From: DASSUW01 sp963849695
Lineage (GTDB): Bacteria > Actinomycetota > Thermoleophilia > Solirubrobacterales > Solirubrobacteraceae
Direction of reading: 5' to 3'
Assembly: GCA_963849695.1 (NCBI GenBank)
Contig: CAWKIT010000014.1
Coordinates: 1 to 64,000, forward strand
DNA length: 64,000 nucleotides
In this document: positions 7,972-17,163 of the stretch, piece after piece
Layout of the letters: the number at the start of each line of letters is the position of its first letter
How positions within the stretch are numbered: the first letter of the stretch is position 1
Made by a program: the position numbers and the translations under genes
Notes under the pieces: model-generated
Told to the model about the DNA's origin: nothing
The model's database searches: none
The model's input: the letters and a program-made list of their open reading frames with translations, nothing else

Positions 7972-9530
7972 GGCACGTGCTCCACGTCGAGCAGCCCCTG
8001 GAAGATCCAGTCGTCGAGCCGCGCCTGACGCAGCTGGTCGCCGTACAGGATCGGCCACACGCCCTTCCACCGCTCCTGCAGGAACCGCCGCAGCGACTCC
8101 GAGGCCTGCTCGCCGTCGAGCCGGCCGACGCCGTGCAGGATCCCGGTCGCGCGGTAGATGCAGAAGCCGCCCTGGCACGGGCCCATCCCCAGTCGCAGGC
8201 TGCGGCGGATGTCGTCGAGGTTGACGGTGCCGCTGCGGCGCATCGTCTCCTCCAGCCGCCCGCGGCCGACCAGCTCGCACTCGCAGATCAGCTGCTCGTC
8301 CTGCAGCGTCGCCTCGCGGCGGCGCAGCCGCGACCCGATGCTGTAGTACTCGCCGTCCTCGTTGTCCGGCGGGATCTCGGTCGCCGTGCGGCACGGGCGC
8401 TCGTCGCCGAGCTGCCGGCCCATCGCGTCGACGAGGTCCTGCGCCATCAGCCGCAACGTCGTGAGCTTGCCGCCCGACATGGTCAGGAACCCGCCCACGC
8501 CGTCGCGCGCGACGTGATCGACGACGGCGTGTGTGCGGCTGACGTCGCGCGTGTCGATCGCCTCCTCGCCGCTCGCCTTCTCGTCCTGGAACAGCGGTCG
8601 AACGCCCGCCCACACGCGCATCGCGCGCGCCTCGCGGAAGCCGGGCACGAGCCGCTCGCCGTCGTCGAGCATCGCGTCGACCTCCTCCTGGGTCGGCGGG
8701 ATCTCGTCGGGGTCGGCGGCGCGCTCGTCGGTGGTCCCGATCACGCTCACGGTCCGGATCGGGACCAGGATGTCGCCGTCCGCCGGCATCGTGCAGCGGT
8801 TGATCACCGTGTTCACGAGCCGGTGGTTCATCGCGATCATGATCCCCTTGCCGGGGATCACGCCGACGCCCTCGATGCCGGCCATCTTCACGATCTGGGC
8901 GGCCCAGGCGCCGGACGCGTTGAGCGTGAAGCCGGCCTCGATGTCGAGCTCCTCGCCGGTGAGCTCGTTGCGCAGCCGCGCGCCGGTGATCCCGTCCCCG
9001 TTGCGGTGCAGGTCGATCACGCGGTGGTAGGTGAGGATGCGGGCGCCGTGCGCGGCGGCGCCGCGGGCGAGCGCCCAGACCGTCTTCCAGGCGTCGATCG
9101 ACGCGTCCGGGACGGTGAAGGCGCGCTTGAGCCGCGGGTTCAGGCGAGGCTCGCTCCGCAGCGCCTCGGCGACGTCGATCTCCTCCGCCGGCAGCGCCGC
9201 CCTGCGACAGCCCTCGAGGAACTCGTCGCCGTACGCGGGATCGTCGTCGGGCGTCGTGACGAACAGCCCGCCGGTGTCCTCGATGCAGTCCGGGAGCACC
9301 CGCCGCAGGATCGCGTTCTCGGCCACGCACTCCTCGGCCGCGACCGGGTCCTTGACCACGTAGCGGCCGCCGGAGTGCAGGAGGCCGTGGAAGCGGCCGC
9401 TGGTGCCCTCGGCGAGATCGGCGCGGTCGACCAGCACGACGTCGAAGCCGCGAAGCGCGGCATCCCACGCCACGCCGGCGCCGGTGGCGCCCCCGCCGAT
9501 CACCAGTACATCGGTAGCCAGGCCGGCCAT
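7968..9530 (-). CDS. glpA: Glycerol-3-phosphate dehydrogenase, FAD subunit A
   Basis: 520 residues; oxidises sn-glycerol-3-phosphate to dihydroxyacetone phosphate. The N-terminal FAD-binding Rossmann motif is VLVIGGGATGAGVAWDAALRG, followed by EGTSGRFHGLLHSGGRYVV, which matches GlpA/GlpD enzymes. The C terminus carries a BFD-type 2Fe-2S module with CECE, then MGPCQGGFC about 35 residues later. That module separates three-subunit GlpABC types from plain GlpD. The ATG at 9530 follows GGTAGG, and the protein begins right at the Rossmann strand. It is first of the glpABC-dhaM run, joined to glpB by a GTGA overlap. A strong hairpin (9550-9584) lies just upstream and may shape expression relative to glpK1. 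Confidence 0.95.
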   Translation of the reverse strand: MAGLATDVLVIGGGATGAGVAWDAALRGFDVVLVDRADLAEGTSGRFHGLLHSGGRYVVKDPVAAEECVAENAILRRVLPDCIEDTGGLFVTTPDDDPAYGDEFLEGCRRAALPAEEIDVAEALRSEPRLNPRLKRAFTVPDASIDAWKTVWALARGAAAHGARILTYHRVIDLHRNGDGITGARLRNELTGEELDIEAGFTLNASGAWAAQIVKMAGIEGVGVIPGKGIMIAMNHRLVNTVINRCTMPADGDILVPIRTVSVIGTTDERAADPDEIPPTQEEVDAMLDDGERLVPGFREARAMRVWAGVRPLFQDEKASGEEAIDTRDVSRTHAVVDHVARDGVGGFLTMSGGKLTTLRLMAQDLVDAMGRQLGDERPCRTATEIPPDNEDGEYYSIGSRLRRREATLQDEQLICECELVGRGRLEETMRRSGTVNLDDIRRSLRLGMGPCQGGFCIYRATGILHGVGRLDGEQASESLRRFLQERWKGVWPILYGDQLRQARLDDWIFQGLLDVEHVP

Positions 9531-9549
9531 GTTCGCGAGCCTACCGGCT

Positions 9550-9584
9550 CGGCGCGACCCGCCGGACTCCGGCAGGTCGCGCCG
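9550..9584. promoter_or_regulatory. Long hairpin in the glpK1-glpA gap
   Basis: CGGCGCGACC (9550-9559) pairs with GGTCGCGCCG (9575-9584), and inside them GCCGG (9561-9565) pairs with CCGGC (9569-9573) around a 3-nt loop, giving 15 pairs with one opposed unpaired base each side. It ends 20 nt upstream of the glpA start codon. It could be the glpK1 terminator, an attenuator, or a 5' stabilising stem of the glpABC message. No T tract is visible. Confidence 0.55.
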
Positions 9585-9645
9585 CGATTTCCGTCAGTCT
9601 GGATCCACCGATGACCCGTGGATGCCTCGACGCCGTGGGCCGAGT

Positions 9646-9708
9646 CAGAGACGATCGGCCGCGCATCCGGTGTGGTGGGCCACATGGGATCGCGGACGAT
9701 CGTCTCTG
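9646..9708. repeat. 12-bp perfect inverted repeat downstream of glpK1
   Basis: CAGAGACGATCG at 9646-9657 is matched exactly by CGATCGTCTCTG at 9697-9708, 39 bp apart, in the 225-bp gap between glpK1 and glpA. The arms end in the palindrome CGATCG. Together with the hairpin at 9550-9584 this is the only structure in the gap. It may be a two-site regulator target or the ends of a small lost element. No ORF of note is present. Confidence 0.45.
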
Positions 9709-9755
9709 GCGAACGGCCACGGCGGCGAGGCGCCGCGGGGATCGGTGGATTCAGG

Positions 9756-11270
9756 CTAGGACTGGTCTGCCTCGAACCAGTCGAACGTGCGGGTGACGGC
9801 CTTCTTCCAGTACTGGTAGTACTCGTCGCGCTGGCTCTCGTCCATGCTCGGCTCCCAGCGCTTGTCCTCGACCCAGTTCTCGCGCAGGTCCTCGACCTCG
9901 TTCCAGAAGCCGGTGGCGAGACCGGCCGCGTACCCGGCGCCCAGCGACGTCGTCTCCGCCACCTGCGGGCGGATCACCGGCACCCCGAGCAGGTCGGCCT
10001 GGAACTGCATGAGCAGGTCGTTCTGGACCATGCCGCCGTCGACCTTCAGCGACTCCAGCTTGACGCCCGAGTCCTCGTCCATCGCCTCGACCACCTCGCG
10101 GCTCTGGTAGGCGGTCGCCTCCAGCGTCGCGCGCGCGATGTGACCGGCGTTGACGTAGCGCGTGAGACCGGCCACGACCCCGCGGGCGTTGGACTTCCAG
10201 TACGGCGCGAACAGGCCCGAGAACGCCGGCACGATGTAGCAGCCGCCGTTGTCGTCGACCGACTTCGCGAGGTCCTCGACCTCCGGCGCGGCCGAGATCA
10301 TCTTCAGGTTGTCGCGCAGCCACTGCACCAGCGCCCCGGTGATCGCGATCGACCCCTCCAGGCAGTACACGCAGTCCTGGTCGCCGATCTTGTAGCCGGC
10401 CGTGGTGATCAGCCCCGACTTCGACTGCACCGGCTCGGTGCCGGTGTTGAGCAGCAGGAAGTTGCCGGTGCCGTACGTGTTCTTCGCCTCGCCGACCCCG
10501 AAGCACGTCTGCCCGAACGTCGCCGCCTGCTGGTCGCCGAGGTCGCCGGCGATCTGCACGCCCTGGAACCCGCCGCCCGAGCGGACCTCCCCATAGGGAG
10601 CGCTGGACGGCCGGATCTCCGGCAGCATCGACGTCGGCACGCCCATGGTCGAGGCGATCCCCTCGTCCCACGACAGCGACGCGAGATCCATCAGCATCGT
10701 GCGGCTGGCGTTCGACACGTCGGTGATGTGGATCCCGCCGTCGGTCCCGCCCGTCAGGTTCCAGATGCACCACGTGTCGATGTTGCCGAACAGCAGGTCA
10801 CCGGACTCCGCACGATCCGCCGCGCCGTCGACGTTGTCGAGGACCCAGCGCACCTTCGGACCGGAGAAGTAGGTCGCCAGCGGCAACCCGACCTGCTCGC
10901 GGAACCGGTCCTGCCCGCCGTCGCGCGAGAACTCGTCCACCAGCTTGTCGGTGCGCGTGTCCTGCCACACGATCGCGTTCATCACCGGCTCGCCGGTGTT
11001 GCGATCCCACACCACCGTCGTCTCACGCTGGTTGGTGATCCCGAGCCCCGCAATGTCGTCGGCGCTCGCGCCCGCGGAATCGAGCGCCTCCTGCATGACC
11101 TCCTGGCAGCGCTGCCAGATCTCCATCGGATCGTGCTCGACCCAACCCGGCTTCGGATAGATCTGCTCGTGCTCCTTCTGCGCCACGGCGACGACCTTGC
11201 CGCCGTGGTCGAAGATCATGCAGCGTGAGCTCGTGGTGCCCTGGTCGAGCGCCGCCGCGTACTTGGCCAT
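9756..11270 (-). CDS. glpK: Glycerol kinase 1
   Basis: 504 residues, the standard glycerol kinase length. It phosphorylates glycerol with ATP to sn-glycerol-3-phosphate. The N-terminal phosphate loop DQGTTSSRCMIFD, the glycerol contacts NQRETTVVWD (Arg-Glu) and ATYFSGPK (Tyr), the catalytic LGDQQAATFGQ (Asp) and the ATP-site GGMVQNDLLMQFQADLLG are all intact. It follows glpF by 19 bp on the same strand and shares its promoter, the usual facilitator-kinase pairing. The second copy at 12197-13696 is only partly similar in sequence, so this copy, with every canonical residue, is likely the main kinase. Start ATG at 11270 after a GGAGGAGAA Shine-Dalgarno. Confidence 0.97.
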   Translation of the reverse strand: MAKYAAALDQGTTSSRCMIFDHGGKVVAVAQKEHEQIYPKPGWVEHDPMEIWQRCQEVMQEALDSAGASADDIAGLGITNQRETTVVWDRNTGEPVMNAIVWQDTRTDKLVDEFSRDGGQDRFREQVGLPLATYFSGPKVRWVLDNVDGAADRAESGDLLFGNIDTWCIWNLTGGTDGGIHITDVSNASRTMLMDLASLSWDEGIASTMGVPTSMLPEIRPSSAPYGEVRSGGGFQGVQIAGDLGDQQAATFGQTCFGVGEAKNTYGTGNFLLLNTGTEPVQSKSGLITTAGYKIGDQDCVYCLEGSIAITGALVQWLRDNLKMISAAPEVEDLAKSVDDNGGCYIVPAFSGLFAPYWKSNARGVVAGLTRYVNAGHIARATLEATAYQSREVVEAMDEDSGVKLESLKVDGGMVQNDLLMQFQADLLGVPVIRPQVAETTSLGAGYAAGLATGFWNEVEDLRENWVEDKRWEPSMDESQRDEYYQYWKKAVTRTFDWFEADQS

Positions 11271-11289
11271 AGGTTGTTCTCCTCCTTGC

Positions 11290-12006
11290 TCAGCCCGGAT
11301 AGAAGGCGTTGAATGCCACGGCGCCGATGATGCCGCCGATGATCGGACCGACCACCGGGATCCACGCGTAGCCCCAGTCCGACGGGCCCTTGCCCGGGAT
11401 GGGCAGGATCGCGTGCATGATCCGCGGTCCGAGGTCGCGGGCCGGGTTGATCGCGTAGCCCGTTGGGCCGCCCAGCGACAACCCGATCGCGAGCACCAGC
11501 AGGCCCACGAGCAGGCCGCCGAGGCCCGTCGCCGCGGTCGCCTCGTCGGCGAAGATCGCCAGGACGCCGAACACCAGGACGAACGTCCCGATGATCTCGG
11601 TGATGATGTTGGCGACCGTGTTGCGGATCGCCGGTCCCGTGCTGAACACCGCCAGCTTCAGCCCCGGGTCCTCAGTCGCCCCCCAGTGGTTGCTGTAAGC
11701 CGCCCACACCAGGAAGGCGCCGATCATCGCCCCGACGAACTCGCCTCCCAGGTACGCCGGCACGTCGCTCCACTCGGTGTCGCCGATCACCGCGAACCCG
11801 AGCGTGACCGCCGGGTTCAGGTGCGCGCCGCTGAACTGGCCGACCGCGAACACCGCAAGCATCACGGCCATGCCCCAACCCCACGTGATGACGATCCAGC
11901 CGCTGTTCTGCGCCTTCGATTGCGCGAGCAGCACCGCAGCGACGACTCCGTCGCCGAGCAAGATCAGGAGCGCCGTCCCGATGACCTCGGCAGGGAAAAT
12001 GTCCAC
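11290..12006 (-). CDS. glpF: Glycerol uptake facilitator (aquaglyceroporin)
   Basis: 238 residues, six membrane helices plus two half-helices. Both pore motifs are intact: GAHLNPAVTLGF and GYAINPARDLGPR. The Asp right after the second NPAR marks glycerol-conducting aquaglyceroporins rather than water-only channels. It moves glycerol down its gradient so GlpK can trap it. The GTG start at 12006 is preceded by a strong AGGAGAGGAG about 9 nt upstream. It is the first gene of the transcript running into glpK1; the promoter with operator boxes is at 12052-12187. Confidence 0.96.
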   Translation of the reverse strand: MDIFPAEVIGTALLILLGDGVVAAVLLAQSKAQNSGWIVITWGWGMAVMLAVFAVGQFSGAHLNPAVTLGFAVIGDTEWSDVPAYLGGEFVGAMIGAFLVWAAYSNHWGATEDPGLKLAVFSTGPAIRNTVANIITEIIGTFVLVFGVLAIFADEATAATGLGGLLVGLLVLAIGLSLGGPTGYAINPARDLGPRIMHAILPIPGKGPSDWGYAWIPVVGPIIGGIIGAVAFNAFYPG

Positions 12007-12051
12007 GTGCTCTACTCCTCTCCTCCGCGGCTCACGTCGAGCCGACGGGCC

Positions 12052-12187
12052 GACATTAGTGCGCAGCGAACGACAATGTCAAACGCCGTCCGACATTGTC
12101 AGACAACAACTCTCGGACCCCGACCCTCTCTGCCCCCATGTTCCGGGCGTGTCGCGCCGACTATGTCGAACGCGCCGCCATAGTGTC
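12052..12187 (-). promoter_or_regulatory. glpF promoter with 20-bp phased GACA-W-TGTC operator boxes
   Basis: On the minus strand TTGACA (12082-12077) and TAATGT (12058-12053), 18 bp apart, make a good sigma-70-type promoter for glpF. GACAATGTC (12072-12080) overlaps the -35 and GACATTAGT (12052-12060) overlaps the -10. GACATTGTC (12092-12100) sits upstream, and two weaker boxes GACTATGTC (12159-12167) and CATAGTGTC (12179-12187) lie further up. Within each group the spacing is exactly 20 bp, about two helical turns. This looks like a repressor target. The IclR-type protein encoded at 13709-14473 is the obvious candidate, by analogy with Streptomyces GylR. Confidence 0.7.
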
Positions 12188-12196
12188 AAGGCTCGG

Positions 12197-13696
12197 TCAC
12201 TCGTCGTCATCGTCGACCCAGTCGAACGTGCGCTGGACTGCTTTGCGCCACTTGCGGTAACCCTTGTCACGCGCGGCGCCGTCCATCGCCGGGAACCACT
12301 CGCCCGCCTTGTGCCAGTTGTCCCGCAGCGACTCGACGTCGGGCCAGAACCCGACCGCCACGCCGGCGGCGTACGCCGCGCCGAGGGAGACGGTCTCCGC
12401 GACCAGCGGCCGCACCACCGGCACGTCGATCACGTCGGCGATGCACTGCATCAGCAGGTTGTTGGCGGTCATGCCGCCGTCGACCTTGAGCATCGAGAGG
12501 TCGACGCCGGCGTCGCTGTTCATGGCCTCGACGACCTCGCGCGTCTGCCACGCGGTCGCCTCGAGCACGGCGCGCGCCAGGTGGCCCTTGGTGATGTAGC
12601 CGGTGAGGCCCGCGATCACCCCGCGCGCGTCGCTGCGCCAGTGCGGCGCGAAGAGGCCCGCGAAGGCGGGCACGAAGTAGCAGCCGCCGTTGTCCTCGAC
12701 GCTGCGCGCGAGAGTCTCGATCTCCGGCGCGCTGCCGATCACGCCGAGGTTGTCGCGGAACCACTGCACGAGCGCGCCGGTGACCGCGATCGACCCCTCG
12801 AGCGCGTACGTCGGCGGCGCGTCGCCGATCTTGTAGCCGACGGTGGTGAGCAGCCCGTTGGCCGAGGTGACGGGCCGGCTGCCGGTGTTGAGCAGCATGA
12901 AGCTGCCGGTCCCGTACGTGCACTTTGCCTCGCCGAGCGAGAAGCAGGTCTGGCCGAACAGCGCCGCGTGCTGGTCGCCGAGCGCGCCCGCGATCGGCAG
13001 TCCGGCGAGCGGGCCCGTCGCCTCGCCGTACACCTCCGCCGACGAGCGGATCTCGGGCAGCATCGCCCGAGGGACGCCCATCGCGTCGAGCAGCACGTCG
13101 TCCCACTCGAGCGTCTCGAGGTTCATCAGCATCGTCCGGCCCGCGTTGGTGACGTCGGTGACATGGCGGCCGGTGAGGTTCCAGATCAGCCAGGTGTCCA
13201 TCGTCCCGAACAGCGCCTCGCCCGCCTCGGCGCGCTCGCACAGGCCCGGCACGTGGTCGAGCAGCCAGCGGATCTTGGGGCCGGAGAAGTACGTCGCGAG
13301 CGGCAGTCCGCAGCGGTCGCGGAACCGGTCCTGGCCCTCGCCCGAGGCCAGCTCGCGGATCAGGTGGTCGGTGCGGATGTCGCCCCAGTTGATCGCGTTC
13401 TGCACCGGCGCACCCGTCGCGCGGTCCCACACCACGGTCGTCTCCCGCTGGTTCGCGATCCCCAGCGCGACGAGGTCGCCGGGCGCCAGCTGCGCCTTGG
13501 CGAGCGCCTCGCGCACGACCTCGAGCACGTTGCGCCAGATCTCCCACGGGTCGTGTTCGACCCACCCGGGCCGCGGGAAGATCTGGCGGTGCTCCTTCTG
13601 GCCGACCGACACGATCCGCGCCTGCTGATCGAACACGAGGCAGCGCGACGAGGCGGTGCCCTGATCGATGGCGGCGATATAGCGGTTGCTGCTCAC
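12197..13696 (-). CDS. glpK: Glycerol kinase 2 (divergent paralogue)
   Basis: 499 residues with the full FGGY kinase fold. NQRETTVVWD, ATYFSGPK, LGDQHAALFGQ and GGMTANNLLMQCIADVID are conserved, so glycerol binding and the catalytic Asp look intact. Two differences from GlpK1 stand out. The phosphate loop reads DQGTASSR with Ala where Thr is usual, and the NAIVWQDTRT block reads NAINWGDIRT. The protein ends in an acidic WVDDDDE tail. It starts GTG 12 bp after the IclR gene, so regulator and kinase are probably one transcript. Its role may be a constitutive or low-affinity glycerol kinase, or a related polyol kinase; glycerol kinase is the safest name. Confidence 0.9.
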   Translation of the reverse strand: MSSNRYIAAIDQGTASSRCLVFDQQARIVSVGQKEHRQIFPRPGWVEHDPWEIWRNVLEVVREALAKAQLAPGDLVALGIANQRETTVVWDRATGAPVQNAINWGDIRTDHLIRELASGEGQDRFRDRCGLPLATYFSGPKIRWLLDHVPGLCERAEAGEALFGTMDTWLIWNLTGRHVTDVTNAGRTMLMNLETLEWDDVLLDAMGVPRAMLPEIRSSAEVYGEATGPLAGLPIAGALGDQHAALFGQTCFSLGEAKCTYGTGSFMLLNTGSRPVTSANGLLTTVGYKIGDAPPTYALEGSIAVTGALVQWFRDNLGVIGSAPEIETLARSVEDNGGCYFVPAFAGLFAPHWRSDARGVIAGLTGYITKGHLARAVLEATAWQTREVVEAMNSDAGVDLSMLKVDGGMTANNLLMQCIADVIDVPVVRPLVAETVSLGAAYAAGVAVGFWPDVESLRDNWHKAGEWFPAMDGAARDKGYRKWRKAVQRTFDWVDDDDE

Positions 13697-13708
13697 GTCA
13701 CAGGCTCC

Positions 13709-14473
13709 TCACCACGGGATCGCGCCCAGGTCCCGCGAGACCGCCCGGGCCGCCTCGCGCACGTATGAGATCAGTTCACTGCGCGGCCCCGAGCCGTCGC
13801 ACAGCCGCTCGATCGGCCCGGAGATGCCGATCGCGCCGACCGTCACGCCGCGCCGGTCCTGGATCGGCGCCGCGAGCGACACCTCGCCGGCCACCAGCTC
13901 CTCCACGTCGCTCGCCCAGCCGCGGTCGTGCACCTCGTGCAGCTCCTGGCGGAGCGTCTCCGGGTCGGTGACGGTGCCGGCCGTGATCGCCTCCAGGCCG
14001 GAGTCGATCACCGCCTCGGTCGCGTACGGGTTGTGGGCGAGCAGCACCTTCCCGATCGCGGACGCGTGGCCGGGCAGGAGCGCGCCGACCTCGAGCGCCT
14101 GGCGACTGTTGTCGGGCCGGAACACGTGGTGGACGACGAGCGCCCGGCCCTCGTGAAGGGTCCCGATCCGCACGCTCTCGTTCGCGCGCGCGGCGAGCCC
14201 GTCGGCCCAGTTGAGGGCGCGCGTGCGCAGCTCGTTGCCGTCCAGGTAGCTGCTGCCCATGTGCAGCAGCGCGGCGCCGAGCTGGTACTTGCCCGTCTCG
14301 GCGTCCTGCTCGACGAAGCCGACGTGCACCAGCGTGCGCAGGATGCCGTGGACGGTGCCCTTGGGCAGACCGAGCTCGCCCGCCAGCTCGGCCACGCCGA
14401 GCCGGCGCGAGCGGCCGGACAGCAGACGGAGGATCGCGGCGGCGCGCTCGATCGACTGGATGGACCCCGGCAC
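13709..14473 (-). CDS. IclR-family regulator of the glycerol genes (GylR-like)
   Basis: 254 residues, GTG start. The N-terminal winged helix is typical of IclR (SIQSIERAAAILRLL, GVAELAGELGLPKGTVHGIL, GFVEQDAETGKYQLG). The C-terminal effector domain follows with LPGHASAIGKVLLAH, RGWASDVEELVAGEVSLAAPI and GAIGISGPIERL. It lies between dhaL and glpK2 on the same strand, with 33-bp and 12-bp gaps. In Streptomyces an IclR protein, GylR, represses the glycerol operon, and the same wiring is likely here with the phased boxes upstream of glpF. The effector is unknown; glycerol or glycerol-3-phosphate would fit. Confidence 0.9.
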   Translation of the reverse strand: MPGSIQSIERAAAILRLLSGRSRRLGVAELAGELGLPKGTVHGILRTLVHVGFVEQDAETGKYQLGAALLHMGSSYLDGNELRTRALNWADGLAARANESVRIGTLHEGRALVVHHVFRPDNSRQALEVGALLPGHASAIGKVLLAHNPYATEAVIDSGLEAITAGTVTDPETLRQELHEVHDRGWASDVEELVAGEVSLAAPIQDRRGVTVGAIGISGPIERLCDGSGPRSELISYVREAARAVSRDLGAIPW

Positions 14474-14506
14474 GAGCCAACCTTAGATCGCCCCTGCCCC
14501 GTCCTC

Positions 14507-15114
14507 CTAACTCAGGGTCTCGGCGGCGCAGCGCAGCAGGTAGTAGCTCGACGTCGCCCCCGGGTCCTGGTGGCCGACGCTGCGGGGGCCGAGATAGCTG
14601 GCCCGGCCCCTGCGCGCCTCGAGCGGGATCGTCGCCTTCATCCCCTCCTCGGCGGCGTCGGCGGACCGGCGCAGCGCCTCCCCGAGCTCGCCGCCCTCGC
14701 GCAGCGCGTCGAGGGCGGGGAGCAGGGCGTCGACCATCGTCTTGTCGCCGGGCTCGGCCTTGCCCCGCGCCTGCACGCCCTTGACACCGGCCTCGACGGC
14801 TGCCGCCCAGCCGTCGAGGTCGAGTTCGTCCTTGCCCGCCGCGGCGGTGCCCATCTGCAGGAACAGCGTCCCGTAGAGCGGCCCTGCCGCACCTCCGACG
14901 CTCGAGACCAGCGCCATCCCGGCCGCCTTGAGGTCGGCGCCGATGTCGCCGGGCTCGCTCCCGTCGAGCTTCTCCATCGCCTTGCGCATGCCGCGGTCCA
15001 TGTTGGTGCCGTGGTCGCCGTCGCCGATCGCGCTGTCGAGCCGCACCAGCTCCATGCGGTGCTCGGCGATCGTGTCGGCGAAGCGGCGCAGCCAGTCGCG
15101 TACCTGCTCGGAGG

Positions 15115-15118
<4 letters not shown>
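14507..15118 (-). CDS. dhaL: Dihydroxyacetone kinase ADP-binding subunit DhaL
   Basis: 203 residues. DhaL holds ADP as a fixed cofactor, receives phosphate from DhaM and gives it to dihydroxyacetone bound on DhaK. The Mg-ADP-binding segment LDSAIGDGDHGTNMDRGM with its Asp cluster is intact, as are SVGGAAGPLYGTLFLQMG and the tail DPGATSSYYLL. The GTG at 15118 is chosen because it overlaps the dhaK stop (GTGA) and gives the normal length; a longer upstream reading would run into dhaK. The partner DhaM is encoded at the far end of the island, 9 kb away. Confidence 0.95.
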
Positions 15119-16116
<998 letters not shown>

Positions 16117-16185
16117 GTGCACCTTCCCCCGGTGGAACGCCGCGGCGTCCCTCCGCTCGTTGGCCGGTCTCTCCCGGGAGCGGAC

Positions 16186-16213
16186 CCTATAGAGGCGCGG
16201 AGGAGACGGTCAA
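16186..16213 (-). promoter_or_regulatory. Likely promoter of dhaKL
   Basis: On the minus strand TTGACC (16213-16208) and TATAGG (16191-16186) are 16 bp apart, a good match to a vegetative promoter. The start would lie near 16179, leaving a leader of about 60 nt to the dhaK ATG. The -35 overlaps the plsC stop codon. No copy of the GACA-W-TGTC box seen at glpF is present, so regulation of dhaK may differ. Confidence 0.55.
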
Positions 16214-17112
16214 ACGGCGGGGCCGACCGGCTCGCGCTCGACGGCGGCCGGCGGCGGGAGGGCCGGAACGTCGCCGTTCGCCGCCTCGACCTCGAGGAAC
16301 GCGCGGACGCGATCCATGACGTCGTGGCGCGGCTCTTCGCGGCCCGGCCAGATCGGCGTGCCGAAGTGGACCGCGACCGGGTGGCGGCGGACAAACCGCC
16401 GGCGCTTCGGCCAGCTCTGCCCGGGCGGCATCGCCTCGTGCGTGCCCTTGACGAAGATCGGCACGATCGGGATGCCGTGCTGCTGCGCGATCGCGGCCGC
16501 GCCCGAGCGCATCTTGCCGAGCCGGCCGTTGCGCGAGCGGGTGCCCTCGGGGAACATCAGGAGGTTCCAGCGCTGGTCGATCAGGTGGTCGACGTGCTCG
16601 GTGGAGCCGTTGCCGACGCCGCCGCCGTGCCGGGCGAGCGGCACGGTGTTGAAGATCAGCGCCACCATGCTCGCGACCGCGCGCTTCTTGTAGAAGTAGT
16701 CGGCGGCGGCGGCGACCGCGGTCCGCTGACGCCAGCGCAGCGGCAGCGCGCGCAGGATCGTCGGGGTATCGAGGTGGCTCGAGTGGTTGGCGACGAAGAT
16801 CACCGGGTGCGGCAGCCTGCTGAACATGTCGCGGCCGCGCACGCGCGGCCGGGTGTAGAGATCCATCAGCGGCGCGAGGCCGAACTGGAGGATGGTCTCG
16901 CGCACCATCCGCGCCGGCGCGCAGCGCGCCCACGGCACGTCGAGCGTGCGCATGTTGCGGCCGATCTCGGCGCCGCGGCTCGCGGCGCTGCGACCACGGT
17001 TCGCCGCGGTACGGCCCATCTCGGCGCCGCGGCTGGCAGCCGTCCGCCCCAGCTCCGACCCCTTTGCCCGGACGTCACGCACCGAGCGATTCACTCGCTT
17101 CGCCTTCCCCAT
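16210..17112 (-). CDS. plsC: 1-acyl-sn-glycerol-3-phosphate acyltransferase (PlsC-like)
   Basis: 300 residues from the ATG at 17112. The acyltransferase motifs are plain: NHSSHLD (catalytic H-x4-D), FPEGTRSRNG (glycerophosphate binding) and PIVPIFVKGTHEA. It would add the second acyl chain in phosphatidate synthesis at the membrane. The first about 60 residues are unusual: a lysine/arginine-rich head with near-repeats of GRTAASRGAEM / GRTAANRGR / SAASRGAEIGR, absent from classical PlsC. A TTG three codons upstream is a weaker start. It sits upstream of dhaK on the same strand, so glycerol metabolism and lipid synthesis are neighbours, but dhaK has its own promoter. Confidence 0.88.
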   Translation of the reverse strand: MGKAKRVNRSVRDVRAKGSELGRTAASRGAEMGRTAANRGRSAASRGAEIGRNMRTLDVPWARCAPARMVRETILQFGLAPLMDLYTRPRVRGRDMFSRLPHPVIFVANHSSHLDTPTILRALPLRWRQRTAVAAAADYFYKKRAVASMVALIFNTVPLARHGGGVGNGSTEHVDHLIDQRWNLLMFPEGTRSRNGRLGKMRSGAAAIAQQHGIPIVPIFVKGTHEAMPPGQSWPKRRRFVRRHPVAVHFGTPIWPGREEPRHDVMDRVRAFLEVEAANGDVPALPPPAAVEREPVGPAV

Positions 17113-17163
17113 TACGGACAATTACCCCGGTTGGGCGATGGGTTACGCAGCGCGGATTCAGGC

